DNA of 64,000 bases from Talinum fruticosum. Its lineage: Eukaryota > Streptophyta > Magnoliopsida > Caryophyllales > Talinaceae. The stretch spans positions 7,117,001 to 7,181,000 of the forward strand of contig JAITYX010000012.1 in the NCBI GenBank assembly GCA_021018815.1. The letters are read 5' to 3'. Below are positions 32,746 to 43,699 of the stretch, piece after piece; positions within the stretch are counted from its first letter, which is position 1, and every line of letters starts with the position of its first letter. Under the pieces are notes generated by a model that had not been told where the DNA came from, did no database searches, and was given only the letters and a program-made list of their open reading frames with translations. The position numbers and the translations under genes are program-made.

Positions 32746-33288
32746 ATGAAGAATCCCAATCAATAATTCCCAAAATGGATTCAGATTATATCGAGGAGAC
32801 AATCGACAGATCACTAACATCTCTAGATGGGGACAGATGAAATATACGAGTTAAACAAGCTCAAGTTCAATCGATAGTCATGACTACACAATCGAAACTT
32901 GATCAATCCCTCTTGATAAAATTCACCATTTTGGACCTCGGTAAATAAAGTACTTAAAAACTCTAAGGTTAGGTCCGAATAAGAGGGTTCCTTGATTTCA
33001 ATATAATCACCCATCCCACCCCTAACAAACAACCATTTAACTTCATCAAAAATACCCATAGCACTTAACAAATTCTCATCATAATATCGAGTTGCAACAA
33101 AACCACGATCTTTCAAACGATGATAATTAGCAACTTGTATATTATTAGAAAATTGAAAAGGTATAGAGTCATTACCATGCTCCATGGATGCTCAGTTGGC
33201 GGCCCGTAGTGCTCTTTTCTCCCTTGCATTTGCCTTTCTTGAAGTATCCCCAATGCCGAGTCACTTTTTGCTTCTTCTTTGGTGCCAT
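32746..33288 (-). pseudogene. Athila third ORF, 5' part
   Basis: On the - strand a likely start at 33288 reads MAPKKKQKVTRHWGYFKKGK, a basic N-terminus. After a frameshift the stretch 33185-32823 reads YHRLKDRGFVATRYYDENLL, MGIFDEVKWLFVRGG and LTLEFLSTLFTEV, the conserved core of the Athila ORF family (R-x-F-x-x-T-R-Y; L-E-F-L-S). It runs to the copia insertion at 32746 and resumes at 21875. The lysine-rich start suggests nucleic acid binding or nuclear entry, but this is inference. Confidence 0.75.
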
Positions 33289-33486
33289 TATAACCAAATT
33301 AGAAGTTTAAGTTCAAAAGAGTGAGATCCTCAACAATGGTGGATGAGGAAGAATGGATAATGAGAGAAAATAGAAGAAGGAGGATGATTTAGGGTAGAGA
33401 AAGGTGTAGAAGTGACAATGAAAGTAGAAAGATAGAGAATTTGAAAGAAATTGGAAGAATTTGGGGTGAATGAGAGTGAAGGGGAA

Positions 33487-33538
33487 CTAGGGTTTAAGAA
33501 TGGGAGATGGAGAATGTGAGATGGAAGGAATTTATAGG
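33487..33538 (-). promoter_or_regulatory. internal TATA box and telo-box before the Athila third ORF
   Basis: On the - strand CCTATAAATT (33538-33529) is a TATA-like box, and AAACCCTAG (33495-33487) is a telo-box about 35 bp downstream, within a CT-rich leader that leads to the ATG at 33288. The TATA-to-ATG distance is about 242 bp. Telo-boxes are typical of plant 5' leaders and promoters. Together they look like a pol II promoter inside the element. Confidence 0.55.
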
Positions 33539-34019
33539 TAGAAAAGAAGGAAATCAACTTTTTGAGGTTGATTTTAGAAGAAATATGGGAAGAATTGATG
33601 ATGAGTTGGAGATTCAATGGAGGTTTTAGAAGGAGGAGTAGAAGAGATAGGGGAGGAGAAGTGGTGTTGCACGTAGGAATAGGGGAGAATGTTGGGAAAT
33701 CGAGTAAAACCGGGCAAAAACTGGATCTGCATAGAACCGGCCCGCACCACCGTCCGGAGTCGTCACTCCGAGCAGCCCCAAGTTGGCTCTGGACGCATGC
33801 TCTTCGTGTTTCTTAAGGACGCCACGGAACGAAGCTTGTGCTAGGAATCGTGGTGGACGAGCTTTAGCAGAATTCACTCTTTGTTTTTTTTTTTTCAATT
33901 TTTTCATTTTTCTTCTTTCTTAAAATATAAATTAAAACATGTTTCAAAGGTCCTAAAACATAAATTAAAAATAAGAAAAATTCTTTATAAACCTAAAAAT
34001 TGAAAATAAAGCGATTTAA
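33539..34019 (-). other. spacer between pol remnant and internal promoter
   Basis: It has no recognised domain. On the - strand, near 34055-34022, GAAGCGCTTCTTGGGAGG and ACCCAAG form a conserved word that follows the integrase in many plant gypsy elements, so the pol end lies here. A GC-rich patch at 33700-33840 encodes nothing I recognise. Confidence 0.45.
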
Positions 34020-34264
34020 AACTTGGGTTTCCTCCCAAGAAGCGCTTCTTTAAGGTCATTATCTTAACCTAGCTCCAATCATCCATCTTTGGTAAGAGAA
34101 TAAATTGGAAGTAAAGAATGCTTCTCAAGAATCGTCCCTCCTTTGTCACGGACTTCAAAGTCGAACTCTTGTAAAAGAAGGGACCATTGGGAAAAGAGAT
34201 AATGCTCATCCTTCTTAAACATGGGATACCTCCAGATAGCCTTATCAATGATCACTCTCGTCAT
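34020..34264 (-). pseudogene. RNase H remnant of the Athila-like pol
   Basis: On the - strand it reads WRYPMFKKDEHYLFSQWSLL then LQEFDFEVRDKGG, matching the RNase H end (R-Y-L-L-x-K-K-D-x-x-x-R-x-x-R-W-x-L-L-L-Q-E-F-D-x-E-I). RT, the start of RNase H and the integrase are absent between this piece and its neighbours, so at least one large internal deletion occurred. Confidence 0.7.
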
Positions 34265-34399
34265 TGGCGGTCACCATTGGATAGGCCACCATCACATTTG
34301 GCCTTCCAATTGAGGTCGAAATCAAGAGCTCCAATGCATGGAGCATCAACCAAAACAAGCTTCAACCTAATACACTCATCGAAACAAACTTCATTAAAC

Positions 34400-35390
34400 A
34401 CATAGGACATGCCCTTGTCAAACGTTGGCGGAGGAAATTTGTCAACCTCTATCACATTAGCATTGACAAGTTCATGTCCTTCATGCAAAGGTTTATCATA
34501 TGTCACTTCATTAGTCATCTCAACACTACAAAATTCAGTACAAATTGGCAAAACATCATGTTTCTTAAAAAATTCAAATTCAGCGTGATGTTCCCCCACA
34601 TCAAAGGTCAATTTGCCCTCTTTCACATCAATCTTACACCCAACAAGTAGCCAATAAGGCCTCCCAAGAATGATTTGGGTGTGGGTATGCTCAACCATAT
34701 CAAGAATTAAAAAGTCCACAAGCACAAAGAAATTACCAACTTTGATGGGAATGTCCTCTAAAATACATAAGGGATATGTCACGGAACTATCCACTAATTG
34801 AAGAGAAATGGTGGTGAACCTCAACTAACCCAAGTCCAAATTCTTGTACTTGACCCCAAATCACATAAAGCATGATCTATGGACACATTCCTAATTATGC
34901 ATGGAATGGAAAAACTCCTTGGGTCTCTAAGCTTTTCAGGAAGCTTATTTTGGACCACCACACTATACTCCTCACTCAATGCAAAAGTCTCATGCTCATT
35001 CAATGTCCTCTTTTTGGAGAGGATCTCTTTCAAAAATTTAGCATACAAGGGCATTTGAGTTAAAGCATCAATGAAAGGGATGTTCATATTGCATTTCTTA
35101 AGCATCTCTAAAAACTTCCCAAATTGTATATCAAGCTTAGCCTTAGCTATTATTTGTGGGAATGGTAAAGGTGGAGTGTCGATTATTTGGGGAGATTTTG
35201 TTTGGTCATTAGGAGTCTCCTTATCCATTTTCACTATAACATAAATTAAGGATTCTTTGGAGGGTGTAGACACCTCCTCATTCACAACATTATTCAAATC
35301 ATTCACATCATTCTCATAATTCTCAATTTGCATATCAATGACCGAGATGCTCACTCCTATCACCCTTAGGGCCCGGCAATTGTATCCCAA
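34400..35390 (-). pseudogene. Athila-like protease region
   Basis: On the - strand it reads PFPQIIAKAKLDIQFGKFLE, NIPFIDALTQMPLYAKFLKE, ILSKKRTLNEHETFALSEEY, and DPRSFSIPCIIRNVSIDHAL with C-D-L-G-S-S, where the family usually has D-L-G-A-S as the catalytic loop. After a frame break come FFVLVDFLILDMVEHTHTQI, ILGRPYWLLVG and the D-V-K-E-G-K-L-T-F block. The catalytic D is retained, but a stop separates the two halves. Confidence 0.8.
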
Positions 35391-36700
35391 TCCATAAAGT
35401 TATGGCATTACATTGTTCCCTAGGGTTAATCTCGAGTTGGCTAGGAAGCTTACTCGGAGGGCTAGAGGAAGAGCTAGCTTTGCTAGCAATATTACTTTCA
35501 AGCATTTTATTATGGGTGGATAAAATTTTAACTTTTGTAGCCAATTGCTTGATAATCTCTTCTTGCTTTTGTTGAGCAAAAAGCATGCCTTCCATCATGA
35601 CCTCCAAGTTAGACTTTTGGGGCACTTGAGGTTGGGTAGGTCTTTGGAATCTAGAGGCAGGTGGTCTTTGGACTTATTGCGGACCCATGGGATTGTTGTT
35701 CCGGTAGAAAAAATTAGGGTGATACCTCAATCTTAGGTTATAGAAATTTAAGAAGGGGACAAAGTTTGGCCTTAGGTTCGGGTTGCCAATAAAATTGGCT
35801 TGGTCGGTTGTCCATTGCTAGCCATACCCAGAGGACAAAACAAAGTCTCATGCTCACAAAAACTACATGAAGCACATGGAATGGGAGGGGCAGCATTCAT
35901 ATTGAAACGGTCCATTTTTTGAGTTATTGCATCAATCTTAGTAGAAAGGACAAAAACCACATCAACATCGAGCTTACCTCTCATTCTCTTGGAACGTGGC
36001 TTGGACCATTGAAAGCTATTCAGCGCCATTTTCTCGATGAAGGTGTGGAGCTCATCACCCGATTTGCTCATAATGTTCCCTCCGACTGACTAAAAGGATG
36101 ATGGCTCTCAATTGACCATCAACGCCATTGTAGAAAGCTTGAATGAGGACCCTTGGCTCAAATCCCTGTTCGGGGCATTGGCAAAGGAGATCCTTGAACC
36201 TTTCGCACGCATCATATTGTGTCTCATCCGGCTCTTGGATAAAGGTGGAAATCTGGTTCCTCAAACTTGTCAACCTCGCTTGATGGGAAGTATTTCACTA
36301 AGAAAGAACCCGTAAGTTGATCAAAGGTGTTTATGGAGTTTGCCAAAAGAGAGTCTAACCACTCCCATGCTCTCCCTTCAAGTGAGAATGGAAACAATTG
36401 CTGCTTGTTTGTATCCGGTGAAGCCTCGTTCGCCTTGAAAGTGTCACATGCTTGGCGAAAAATGTGCGAGATGTCGGTTGCGATTTTCATTGGGGAGGCC
36501 ATGAAAATGGGCGACTCTTACCAAGTTGATGAGCGAGTTCTTCAGCTCAAAGTCATTTGCCGCCACATAAGGAACATTGATGACCGTCGGCGGATTAGTG
36601 ACATTGGGTGTCACATATTTCCCAAAAGTTCTTCTTCCGTCCTCGGCCATCTTGGTCTTTGGCTTGGAGTTTTCTTCTTGCTTCTTCCTAGCCTTCTCTA
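35391..36700 (-). pseudogene. Athila-like gag
   Basis: On the - strand 36650-36444 gives an N-terminal part with F-E-L-K-N-S-L-I-N-L-V; 36502-36224 reads FPFSLEGRAWEWLDSLLANS and TFDQLTGSFLVKYFPSSEVD; 36273-36055 reads RNQISTFIQEPDETQYDACE, RFKDLLCQCPEQGFEPRVLI and QAFYNGVDGQLRAII. A zinc-binding-like CASCSFCEHETLFC follows at about 35900. This is the full Athila/retrotrans_gag order with frameshifts. Gag forms the particle in intact relatives. Confidence 0.82.
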
Positions 36701-36889
36701 GCCTTTACTTCTTCCGTCTAGAGCGGAAGGTTTTCTCAATTTCTAGATCAAACTTGTACAATTCAGCTTTTTGTATTCAAGTAGAGAAAACCTAGCAAGA
36801 ACAAAAACAAAACTATTGACGCAATCAAAACAGAAAAAGAAAGTAAAACGCTTAGTCAATTTGAGAGTGTTCGTCTAATGGCTGCTAGG

Positions 36890-36918
36890 GACAGAGTCCC
36901 CGACAACGGAGCTAAAAA
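36890..36918 (-). promoter_or_regulatory. primer-binding site of the Athila-like element
   Basis: On the - strand TTAGCTCCGTTGTCGGGGAC follows the LTR. It resembles the Athila site TGGCGCCGTTGCCGGGGA with changes in its first half. The downstream G-rich part is well kept. Confidence 0.6.
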
Positions 36919-36920
36919 CA

Positions 36921-38060
36921 TGATTTGTATTGGGTGTCATATATTCGTCTAATGGTTGGTAGTTTATCCGGGGTTTGTAACTCGAAGCGGTGTTGTTTGA
37001 TTAGACTTTTATGATTTGTGCTTGAATTCTAATGTTGAATCAATAGATGGTTAAACTTTTCATGCTTATGAGTGTTTTGAAGGCCTAGAATACTTGTGAT
37101 TTGAGATTAATCTATCATGTCCTGAAAAGTGAAATAGAATAATCGACAACCAACCATTCTACCTATTTTATGAAATTTGAGAAAAGATTAGTAAATTAGG
37201 GGATCACTTTGATAATTTGAAATCTTTAACTTTGATTAACTTGAAAGGCATACAAAAGTTGTTTGTTAGGTTAATTAGAGCAATTCTATGTACCATCGAA
37301 AGAGCGGTAGAATTATTTGATTATCGATCCTTGATTCAATTGAAAGAATGATTGCAAAAATTATGTTTAAATAATCAAACTCATTGCGTTAGGAAATCAA
37401 ATCCCTAAATAAACTAAAACTACTCACACATGATTATTGAAAATATAACAAAAATCCAATCCATGGTAATCAAACCTCAAATAGTAAAAACGAAGAAGTA
37501 GGTTGATCCTGTTCAAGAACTCTACTTGAATCTCTTGACTTCAAACGGAAATTCCCTCAAACTGCTTCAATCTTCTTCTTCAATTCTTCAAAAGTTTTAG
37601 GTTTGATGTGGATGATGAAGGTATGGATAATAGAGATGGATGAAAATGGTGGATGAACACAGGAATGGATCCTCAATTTTTCATGTTAAATCGCCATAAA
37701 TTAACACTCAAAACACCCAAAACTGCTAGAACTTGAACAACCACGCGAAATTTGCAGAAAAAGGAGCCACATCAGGTTGTAGTGGTCACTCCGGGCACCT
37801 CGTAGTGGCCTCTATCAAGCTTTTCTCACTTTGATTCTTCTACCACGGTATGAGGGTCCATAGGGGAGGTCCGTAGTCAACTTGTTTTGACTAGAAATTT
37901 AGTAAATTGGATTGTTTGGCCTCAAAACCTACAAATTCACATAAAAAACAATAGTAAGTGTAATATGGAAATAGGGATATAAATCAAAAATTTTAAGCAT
38001 AATATTCCCTAATCCTTTACCGAAATTCCCTAAAAATCTAGTCAAAATATACTCTTATCA
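36921..38060 (-). repeat. 5' LTR of the Athila-like element
   Basis: It starts TGATTTGTATTGGG and ends CTCTTATCA, with TGAT/ATCA terminal repeats; about 1,140 bp. Its distal part matches the truncated copy at 18671-19293 in word order. It is followed by a + strand Tat-type fragment, which was presumably the insertion site. Confidence 0.78.
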
Positions 38061-38607
38061 ATAGCACGCTCTTTTGGTTTTTATCGAGAGGCACTGAGAA
38101 TTCATGCTATTTTCTGCCATGCACCTCATGGAAGACTAATTGCTCGAACTATGAGACACCATGTATCCTACCTAGATTTATCACTCTTTTGACCATAAAT
38201 CCTTGGTTGCCTAGGTGGTACCTTCTGTCTTTATTTGCATGCTTAAATGAGTGTGTTTATTTTGGTATTTAACATTCTTCTTGTGAGCCTTTAGATTAGG
38301 TTTAGTGTCTTAAATAACCCTTGTATAAGTAGAAATAAAATACAATAATTAATTTCCTTGAGTTGGTCCAATATGTGCGCTTTTAGCCAAAAGTAAAAAT
38401 TACCTTGTCTTTTTAGATTGGTCAATTAATTACATTTCCAAGTCAGTTCAAACCAAAAATCTCTGTTTTAGGCAACCATCGGTCACCCGGCATAGCTGAA
38501 AATAGCCACCTCCGGTCAGTCAAGGAAGGTTCTACCGAGGACCCTCCTCTCTTTTCTCAGTAAGTTTTTGTTTTTTAGGGCTTTGACTTTTCAGTAGGCT
38601 TGCATTT

Positions 38608-38825
38608 GTTCATTTTTTCATATAATCAAAAAATAAAATTTATCTCAAATTAAGTGAGTTCATTTTTTGCATTCATCACAAAATAGGTGAGTCCATTTTT
38701 GCATCTAGCCAAAATAAAATTAATCTCAAATAGGTGAGTCCATTTTTGCATTTACTCAAAATAAAATTTATCTCAAATTAGGTGACTCCATTTTTGCATC
38801 TTGCCAAATTAAAATTCATCCCAAT
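38608..38825 (+). repeat. short tandem repeat array in the Tat leader
   Basis: There are about five imperfect copies of a 45-50 bp unit with the words CATTTTTGCAT, CAAAATAAAATT, ATCTCAAAT and AGGTGAGTC in order. The third and fourth copies are closest. The same unit, inverted, occurs at 46796-46935. Confidence 0.75.
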
Positions 38826-39049
38826 CTAAGTCATTAGCATCATTGCATTTCTCTTTAATTGTTTTGCATTTCTTATGTGTATCCAAATAAAGAACATTCT
38901 GTTTTCCTTTTTTCCTAGTCCCTTTGGGTCTAGCACGTGAGTCCCTTCCTCCTCAAAAAACACTGGTTCTATCAATCTTCCATCGTAAGACAGGTACTCC
39001 TCAAGACTCTTTAGGAAAATAAGAAAGGACGTGTAGAAGAAGCTCGTCC

Positions 39050-39785
39050 ATCACCTAGGGGTCCACCACCTCAACGTCCTCTAGAAATTGATCAACCTCC
39101 TCAAGAAATTGATTTGAAACATAAGTCTAATCCACGTATAGCTCAGATGGAAAGAATGTTAAGGGAATCCGCAATGGTTAAGAGTCACTACTTTGACCTC
39201 ACGGGGTTGACTTCAATCCCTAAAGGGAACATACATCCAAAATTCACTATGCCGGACATTAAGTTTCATGGTTATAAGAATCCCAATCATTATGTTGGTA
39301 ACTTCATAGGAGTAATGACTTTTAAAAATGTACTCGAGGACACTTACAACATCATCTTCCCATGGATATTTGATAGTGATGTGATGAAATGGTATACTCG
39401 TAGTTGACCCACATAAGGTCGCTAATTGGACTGATGTGTGCAAGGAGTTCAATCATCATTACTCCTATAACATTAATCTACCAATCAACCTTTGAGATTT
39501 AGAGCTAATCAAACAAGGTGAAAAAGAAAGCTTCACCAACTTCCTCACTGGATGAAGGGCAAAGGATGCCCATCTCGGTACACCGACCTTCCTAGAAAGA
39601 CCAGGTCAGAATCATTGTGAAGAACCTTTTAGCCCGCTTATAATCAACATTTGAAGTTCCTACCATTCATGAGCTTGATAGCCCTTAGAGATGCATGTAT
39701 GCTGATGTAAAAAGAGTTGTCTGTTGTGACCATAAAAGTCGTGGCTGGTTATAGAGGTAATTACCAATCTAAACACAAGAAAACC
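39050..39785 (+). pseudogene. Tat/Ogre-type gag
   Basis: It reads NIHPKFTMPDIKFHGYKNPN (39223), HYVGNFIGVMTFKNVLEDTY, IFPWIFDSDVMKWYTRS, then in another frame HKVANWTDVCKEFNHHYSYN, and LIKQGEKESFTNFLTG near 39510. This matches Tat/Ogre gag (P-x-K-F-x-M-P-E-F-x-K-Y-x-G; A-x-x-W; W-x-E-L-A). Several stops follow after 39405. Zinc knuckle and pol are not present. Confidence 0.65.
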
Positions 39786-39795
39786 TCTAACCTAG

Positions 39796-39978
39796 GCAAT
39801 ATAAGAAGAGTTGTCAGCAGCCTTGGATCTGCGTTCTTGAAGATGACTAATCTGGTCTTGTTCTTGCTTAATGACTTCCTTTAACTCGGAGACCAGAGCT
39901 TGACTTTGATTTGGGTGGTTCAGGTTCTAGCCTTTTGGTGGCTTACCCTTTTTTCGCTGCAGTTCTCCTCATAGGCAT
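39796..39978 (-). pseudogene. env-like ORF remnant of the second SIRE-like element
   Basis: On the - strand the ATG at 39978 reads MPMRRTAAKKGKPPKG with a stop soon after, then SQALVSELKEVIKQEQDQIS, a coiled-coil-like stretch, and a final stop at about 39796. It is shorter than the counterpart at 23869-25498, so most of the ORF is deleted. The basic N-terminus resembles that of the other copy. Confidence 0.5.
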
Positions 39979-40157
39979 TAGGAGAGAAAGAGAGATATTT
40001 GATTTGAGAAAGAGGAGTAGAAAAGTGAACAAGTGAGAGAGAGTAGAGAGTTGAGAATCCGAAATTGAAGAGCGTCCGAGCAAGGAATTCTGAGTTCAAT
40101 TGTATAGAGTGAGAGAGTAAGAGATTACAAAGTGAATGAATGAGGGTGAACATGTGG

Positions 40158-40165
40158 TATTTATA
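40158..40165 (-). promoter_or_regulatory. internal TATA box, second SIRE-like element
   Basis: On the - strand TATAAATA, within TTTATAAATACC, is 180 bp upstream of the ATG at 39978. The sequence between is CT-rich (runs of TCTCTC). Location and spacing parallel the nested element. Confidence 0.5.
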
Positions 40166-40539
40166 AAGCAACAGCTCTCAAAGAACAAAAGCCTTATTGA
40201 CTCAAGCACTCGGAGTAACGGCTAGGCGACCATTTGGCGTTCCAGTGAGCAACGGTTACTTCTTTAAACTGCTTCCTTCCACTGTCTAGTTTTTCTCCAT
40301 TGATTTAGAGATGATCTCAGAATTTTGATGTCCATTTTTCTCAAAGCTGAGTCCGACTCGGTGATGTGTCCGAGGTACTTAGAACACACTCAAAAACTTA
40401 ATAACTTGTAGCTCATTTTCATCATATTTCAACTGATCCACTAGTTATTCACTCAAAATATATAATAAACAATCAAACTCATAAATTCTCATGCAATCAA
40501 TTAAATAATCATGCAATCATCATGCTAAGCTCATTCCTA

Positions 40540-41900
40540 ATAAATCAAACCCGATCTTCACTTAGAGGTTTTGTGAAAATATTAGCTAATTGAAATTTGG
40601 TAGGAATAAACTCTACTTGTAATATTACCTTTTTCGAGTGGTCTCTCGGAAAATGATATCCGAGGATGTGCTTTGTTTTTAAATGCTGAAGTGGATTCTT
40701 TGTAATGTTGATGGCACTTTGATTATCACACTTGATTGGGATAGATGTGACTGATAATCCTAGATCCTTCAAGTGTTGTTTGATCCATAAAATCCGAGCA
40801 CGATGAGGCTCCAGTTGCTATGTACTCTACCTCCGGTATTGATAGAGCAACTGAATTTTGCTTCTTTAAGTGCAAGGAGATGAGTGATTGACCCGGAAAT
40901 TCTATCAACCTTGTATCCAGCATAGTAAGCATCTAAGTATCCAGTGAGAGTCGGACTTGAGTCTTTTGAATACCGAGATCGAGTGTCCGAGTTCCTACTA
41001 TCTAAAAATTCTCTTCGGGAGATGTGATTTTTAGGATTAGCTTGAAATCTTTCCTATAGACAGACACTAAACATGATATCTGGCCTACTAGATGTAAGAT
41101 AAAGTAGAGATCCAATCATACTTACGTAGAGTTTCGATCTACAACAATACTTTCTAAGCTGAGTCTAGTTTAGTATCGCTACTCATTGGTGTTGTTGCAT
41201 GTTTCACATCCTGTAACTTGTACTTCTTGAGTAACTCCTTTGTTTATTTGGATTGATGAACATAGATGCCATCCTTTTCTTGCTTGATTTGCAATCCAAG
41301 AAAGAAATTGAGTTCAGTTATCATACTCATTTAGAACTCCTGTCCGATCAACTTATAAAACTCTTGGCATAAAGTTTCATTAGTAGCTCCAAAAATAATG
41401 TCAGCAACATAAATTTGAATAACAATAAAATCATTCCCCTTGGTTTTTGTGAAAATAGTTTTTTAATAAGACCTCTTTTGAAATCATTTTCAACCAAGAA
41501 ACCGCCGATCTTTCATACCAAGCTCTAGGAGCTTGTTTCGGACTATAAAAAGCTTTTTGTAATTTGAAAACATGATTTGAAATTTGAGAGTTTTTAATCC
41601 AGGGGTTGCTCAACATAAACTTCTTCTTGAGTATAACCATTGAGGAATTCACACTTAACACCCATTTGATATAACTTAATGTTCATGCTAGATGCAAATG
41701 CAAAGAGAATTCCGATTGCCTCAATGCTAGCAACAGGTGCAAAGGTTTCCCCACAATAAATTCCCTCTTCTTGGTTATAAACTTGAGCAACTAATCTGGC
41801 TTTGTTTCGACTACCAAACCTCCTTCATCTAGTTTGTTTTTGTATACCCATTTCGTTCCTATAACTTGGTGGTCGAAGGTCATTTGGTAAGATTCTAGAC
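40540..41900 (-). pseudogene. copia RT and RNase H, second SIRE-like element
   Basis: On the - strand ALYGLKQAPRAWYER has become AFYSPKQAPRAWYER near 41550, and the DD box near 41405 is weakened. RNase H reads PIKCDNQSAINITKNPLQHL (40740) and PTKFQLANIFTKPLSEDRV (to 40545). The order matches the nested copy. Many frameshifts and stops are present. Confidence 0.78.
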
Positions 41901-42242
41901 TTGGTTTCTTTGAAATTGAGATAACTCTTCTTGCATGGCCTCTACCCATTTAGGTTCATGTAGGGCTTCTAGTGCATTTATAGGTTCAATTAATCAAATG
42001 ATTGTTGAAAATGCTCAGAAGTTTTGCAAAGAAGAATGAGTCCTTACCCCACTTGTTGATGTCAAAAATGATGTTCTCAGGTGAGTGACTAGATGCATAT
42101 TTGAAAGTTTTACCTGTCCTCCGATTTACCAGATTTATTAGTTGAATATTCTAATTTTTAACTAGGTCAGCTTGTTAATTTTTTCATTGGCTTGATCTTC
42201 AGTAGTCTTAGCTGGTTCTTGAGCTAGCTCATTCCGAGTTGG

Positions 42243-43260
42243 CTAAGTTCCTTTATTTTTGTTCATTCCGAGCTCATCCTCTAATATGTCATCTTCATCT
42301 AGATTGAGCTTGAGATATGAGAAAGTCGATTCACTTATCCTGCCATGATCGGTTTCATCAAATATAATGTGGATACTTTCTTCCACTTTGTTAGTTTTCT
42401 TGCTAAAGATTCTATAAGTTTTGCTATGTGAAGAATAACCAAGGAAAATACCTTCATCCGACCTTGCATCAAATTTGGTCGGATGTTCCTTACCATTATT
42501 ATGCACAAAGCATTTACATCCAAAAGGTTTGAAGTAGGAAATGTTAGGCTTCTTCCCTTTGTATAGCTCATAGGATGTCTTCTTCAGAATGGGTCGAATG
42601 AGGCATCTGTTGAGAGTGTTGTTTCGTTGTGTTTATTGCCTCGATCCGGAAATAGTACGGTAGATAATTTTCAATCCTCATTGTCCTTCCTATTTCTTCA
42701 ACTGTCCTGTTCTTTCTCTCCACTACTCTATTCTATTGAGGAGTTCTTCGTGGTAAGACATTGTGGGAGATGCCATTCTTATCACGAGATGTTTGCAAAT
42801 TCCGTGTAATCAAACTCCCATCCATGCTTAGTTCCAATTCTCCGATCTAAATCTTAGACTCCACTTGTATTTTCCTGGAGATCTTAGTGAACTCTTTGAA
42901 TGCTCCATTTTTGTTCTTCAGGAAACACACCTAGGTAAATCATGAGTAATCATCAACAATAACTAGTACATATGATTTAGCTCCTAAGCTTTTAACCGTA
43001 ATTTCACCACACAAATCCATATGTAACAATTCGGGCACTTTAGATGTAGATACTTGTCTTGAGTTCCTTAAAGGGTTATCTAACTTTTTTCCTTTTGTGC
43101 AAGCATCATATATTTTATCTTTATTAAATGAACAATTAGGCAATCCTTTGACTAATCCACGAGATACAAGTTTCTTAATAGTATACATGCTAATATAGCC
43201 TAATCTATGATGCCATGCCCATGAGTCATCATTCGGAGAAGCTTTTAAATAAGATAAATC
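42243..43260 (-). pseudogene. copia integrase, second SIRE-like element
   Basis: On the - strand 43188-42940 gives YTIKKLVSRGLVKGLPNCSF, then PELLHMDLCGEITVKSLGAK and VIVDDYS. 42571-42243 gives KFDARSDEGIFLGYSSHSKT and YRIFSKKTNKVEESIHIIFD. The middle of the core (second D and E) is in broken frames. Matches 27970-28900 in order. Confidence 0.78.
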
Positions 43261-43269
43261 ATGATTTGA

Positions 43270-43600
43270 ATAAAAAAAAAATAGTGTAGGTGTTACCTAG
43301 TCTCATCCCCGAGAGCTTTGTGTCTTTGGTAACTGCATCGAAATGAAGCGGTTAGTCCGAGTGAACCTTACCTCCTAGCCTTTGTCACACAGTTGAGAGA
43401 TACTCATAAGAATTTATTTGAGCTCTTTGACAAGGTATACTAGACTGATTGAGTTTTCTCCTTGACCAATTCTGCTAATTCTAACTATCTTGCCCTTACT
43501 ATTATCTCCAAAAGTGACTTTTCCTCTTTTCATCTCTCCAAGTTATGAGAATAGTCTTGAATTTGCAAACATGTGTTATGAGCATACACTCGTCAAAGTA
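43270..43600 (-). pseudogene. copia protease with lost active site
   Basis: On the - strand the block equal to D-S-G-C-S-R-H-M reads T-S-V-C-S-stop-H-M, so the catalytic D and the G are both changed. The following GKVTFGDN is intact. This shows more decay than the nested element, which keeps D-S-G. Confidence 0.6.
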
Positions 43601-43699
43601 GCAATGACCTTTTTGTTTCTGAGTTACCTGCAAAAACATAAACAAACTAACCCTTCTCACTTTCTCTTACAAACCCAATAACTATTTTTATTGTGGTCT

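Larger units (their letters stand above)
18671..38060 (-). mobile_element. Athila-like Ty3/gypsy element carrying a nested copia insertion
   Basis: On the - strand the order is 5' LTR (36921-38060), a primer-binding site, gag, protease, a remnant of RNase H, a spacer with promoter-like signals, an Athila third ORF, a long 3' noncoding region, a polypurine tract and a truncated 3' LTR (18671-19293). RT, most of RNase H and the integrase are deleted. The third ORF is split by a complete SIRE-like copia element at 21876-32745; its reading matches on both sides of the insertion. This shows the copia element came later. Confidence 0.8.
38061..39790 (+). mobile_element. Tat/Ogre-type element fragment: leader, tandem repeats, gag
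   Basis: After the Athila LTR, the + strand starts with a leader. A short frame at 38066-38190 reads SFGFYREALRIHAIFCHAPH, which I cannot assign. Next come a tandem repeat block and gag. Such short tandem repeats ahead of gag are a feature of Tat/Ogre elements. The related repeat next to a Tat-type LTR at 46796-46935 supports one family. The fragment ends at about 39790 against the second copia element. Confidence 0.6.

Noticed and set aside
38608..38825. CRISPR-like array
   Set aside because: Units are directly adjacent imperfect tandem repeats without unique spacers, in a plant retroelement leader.
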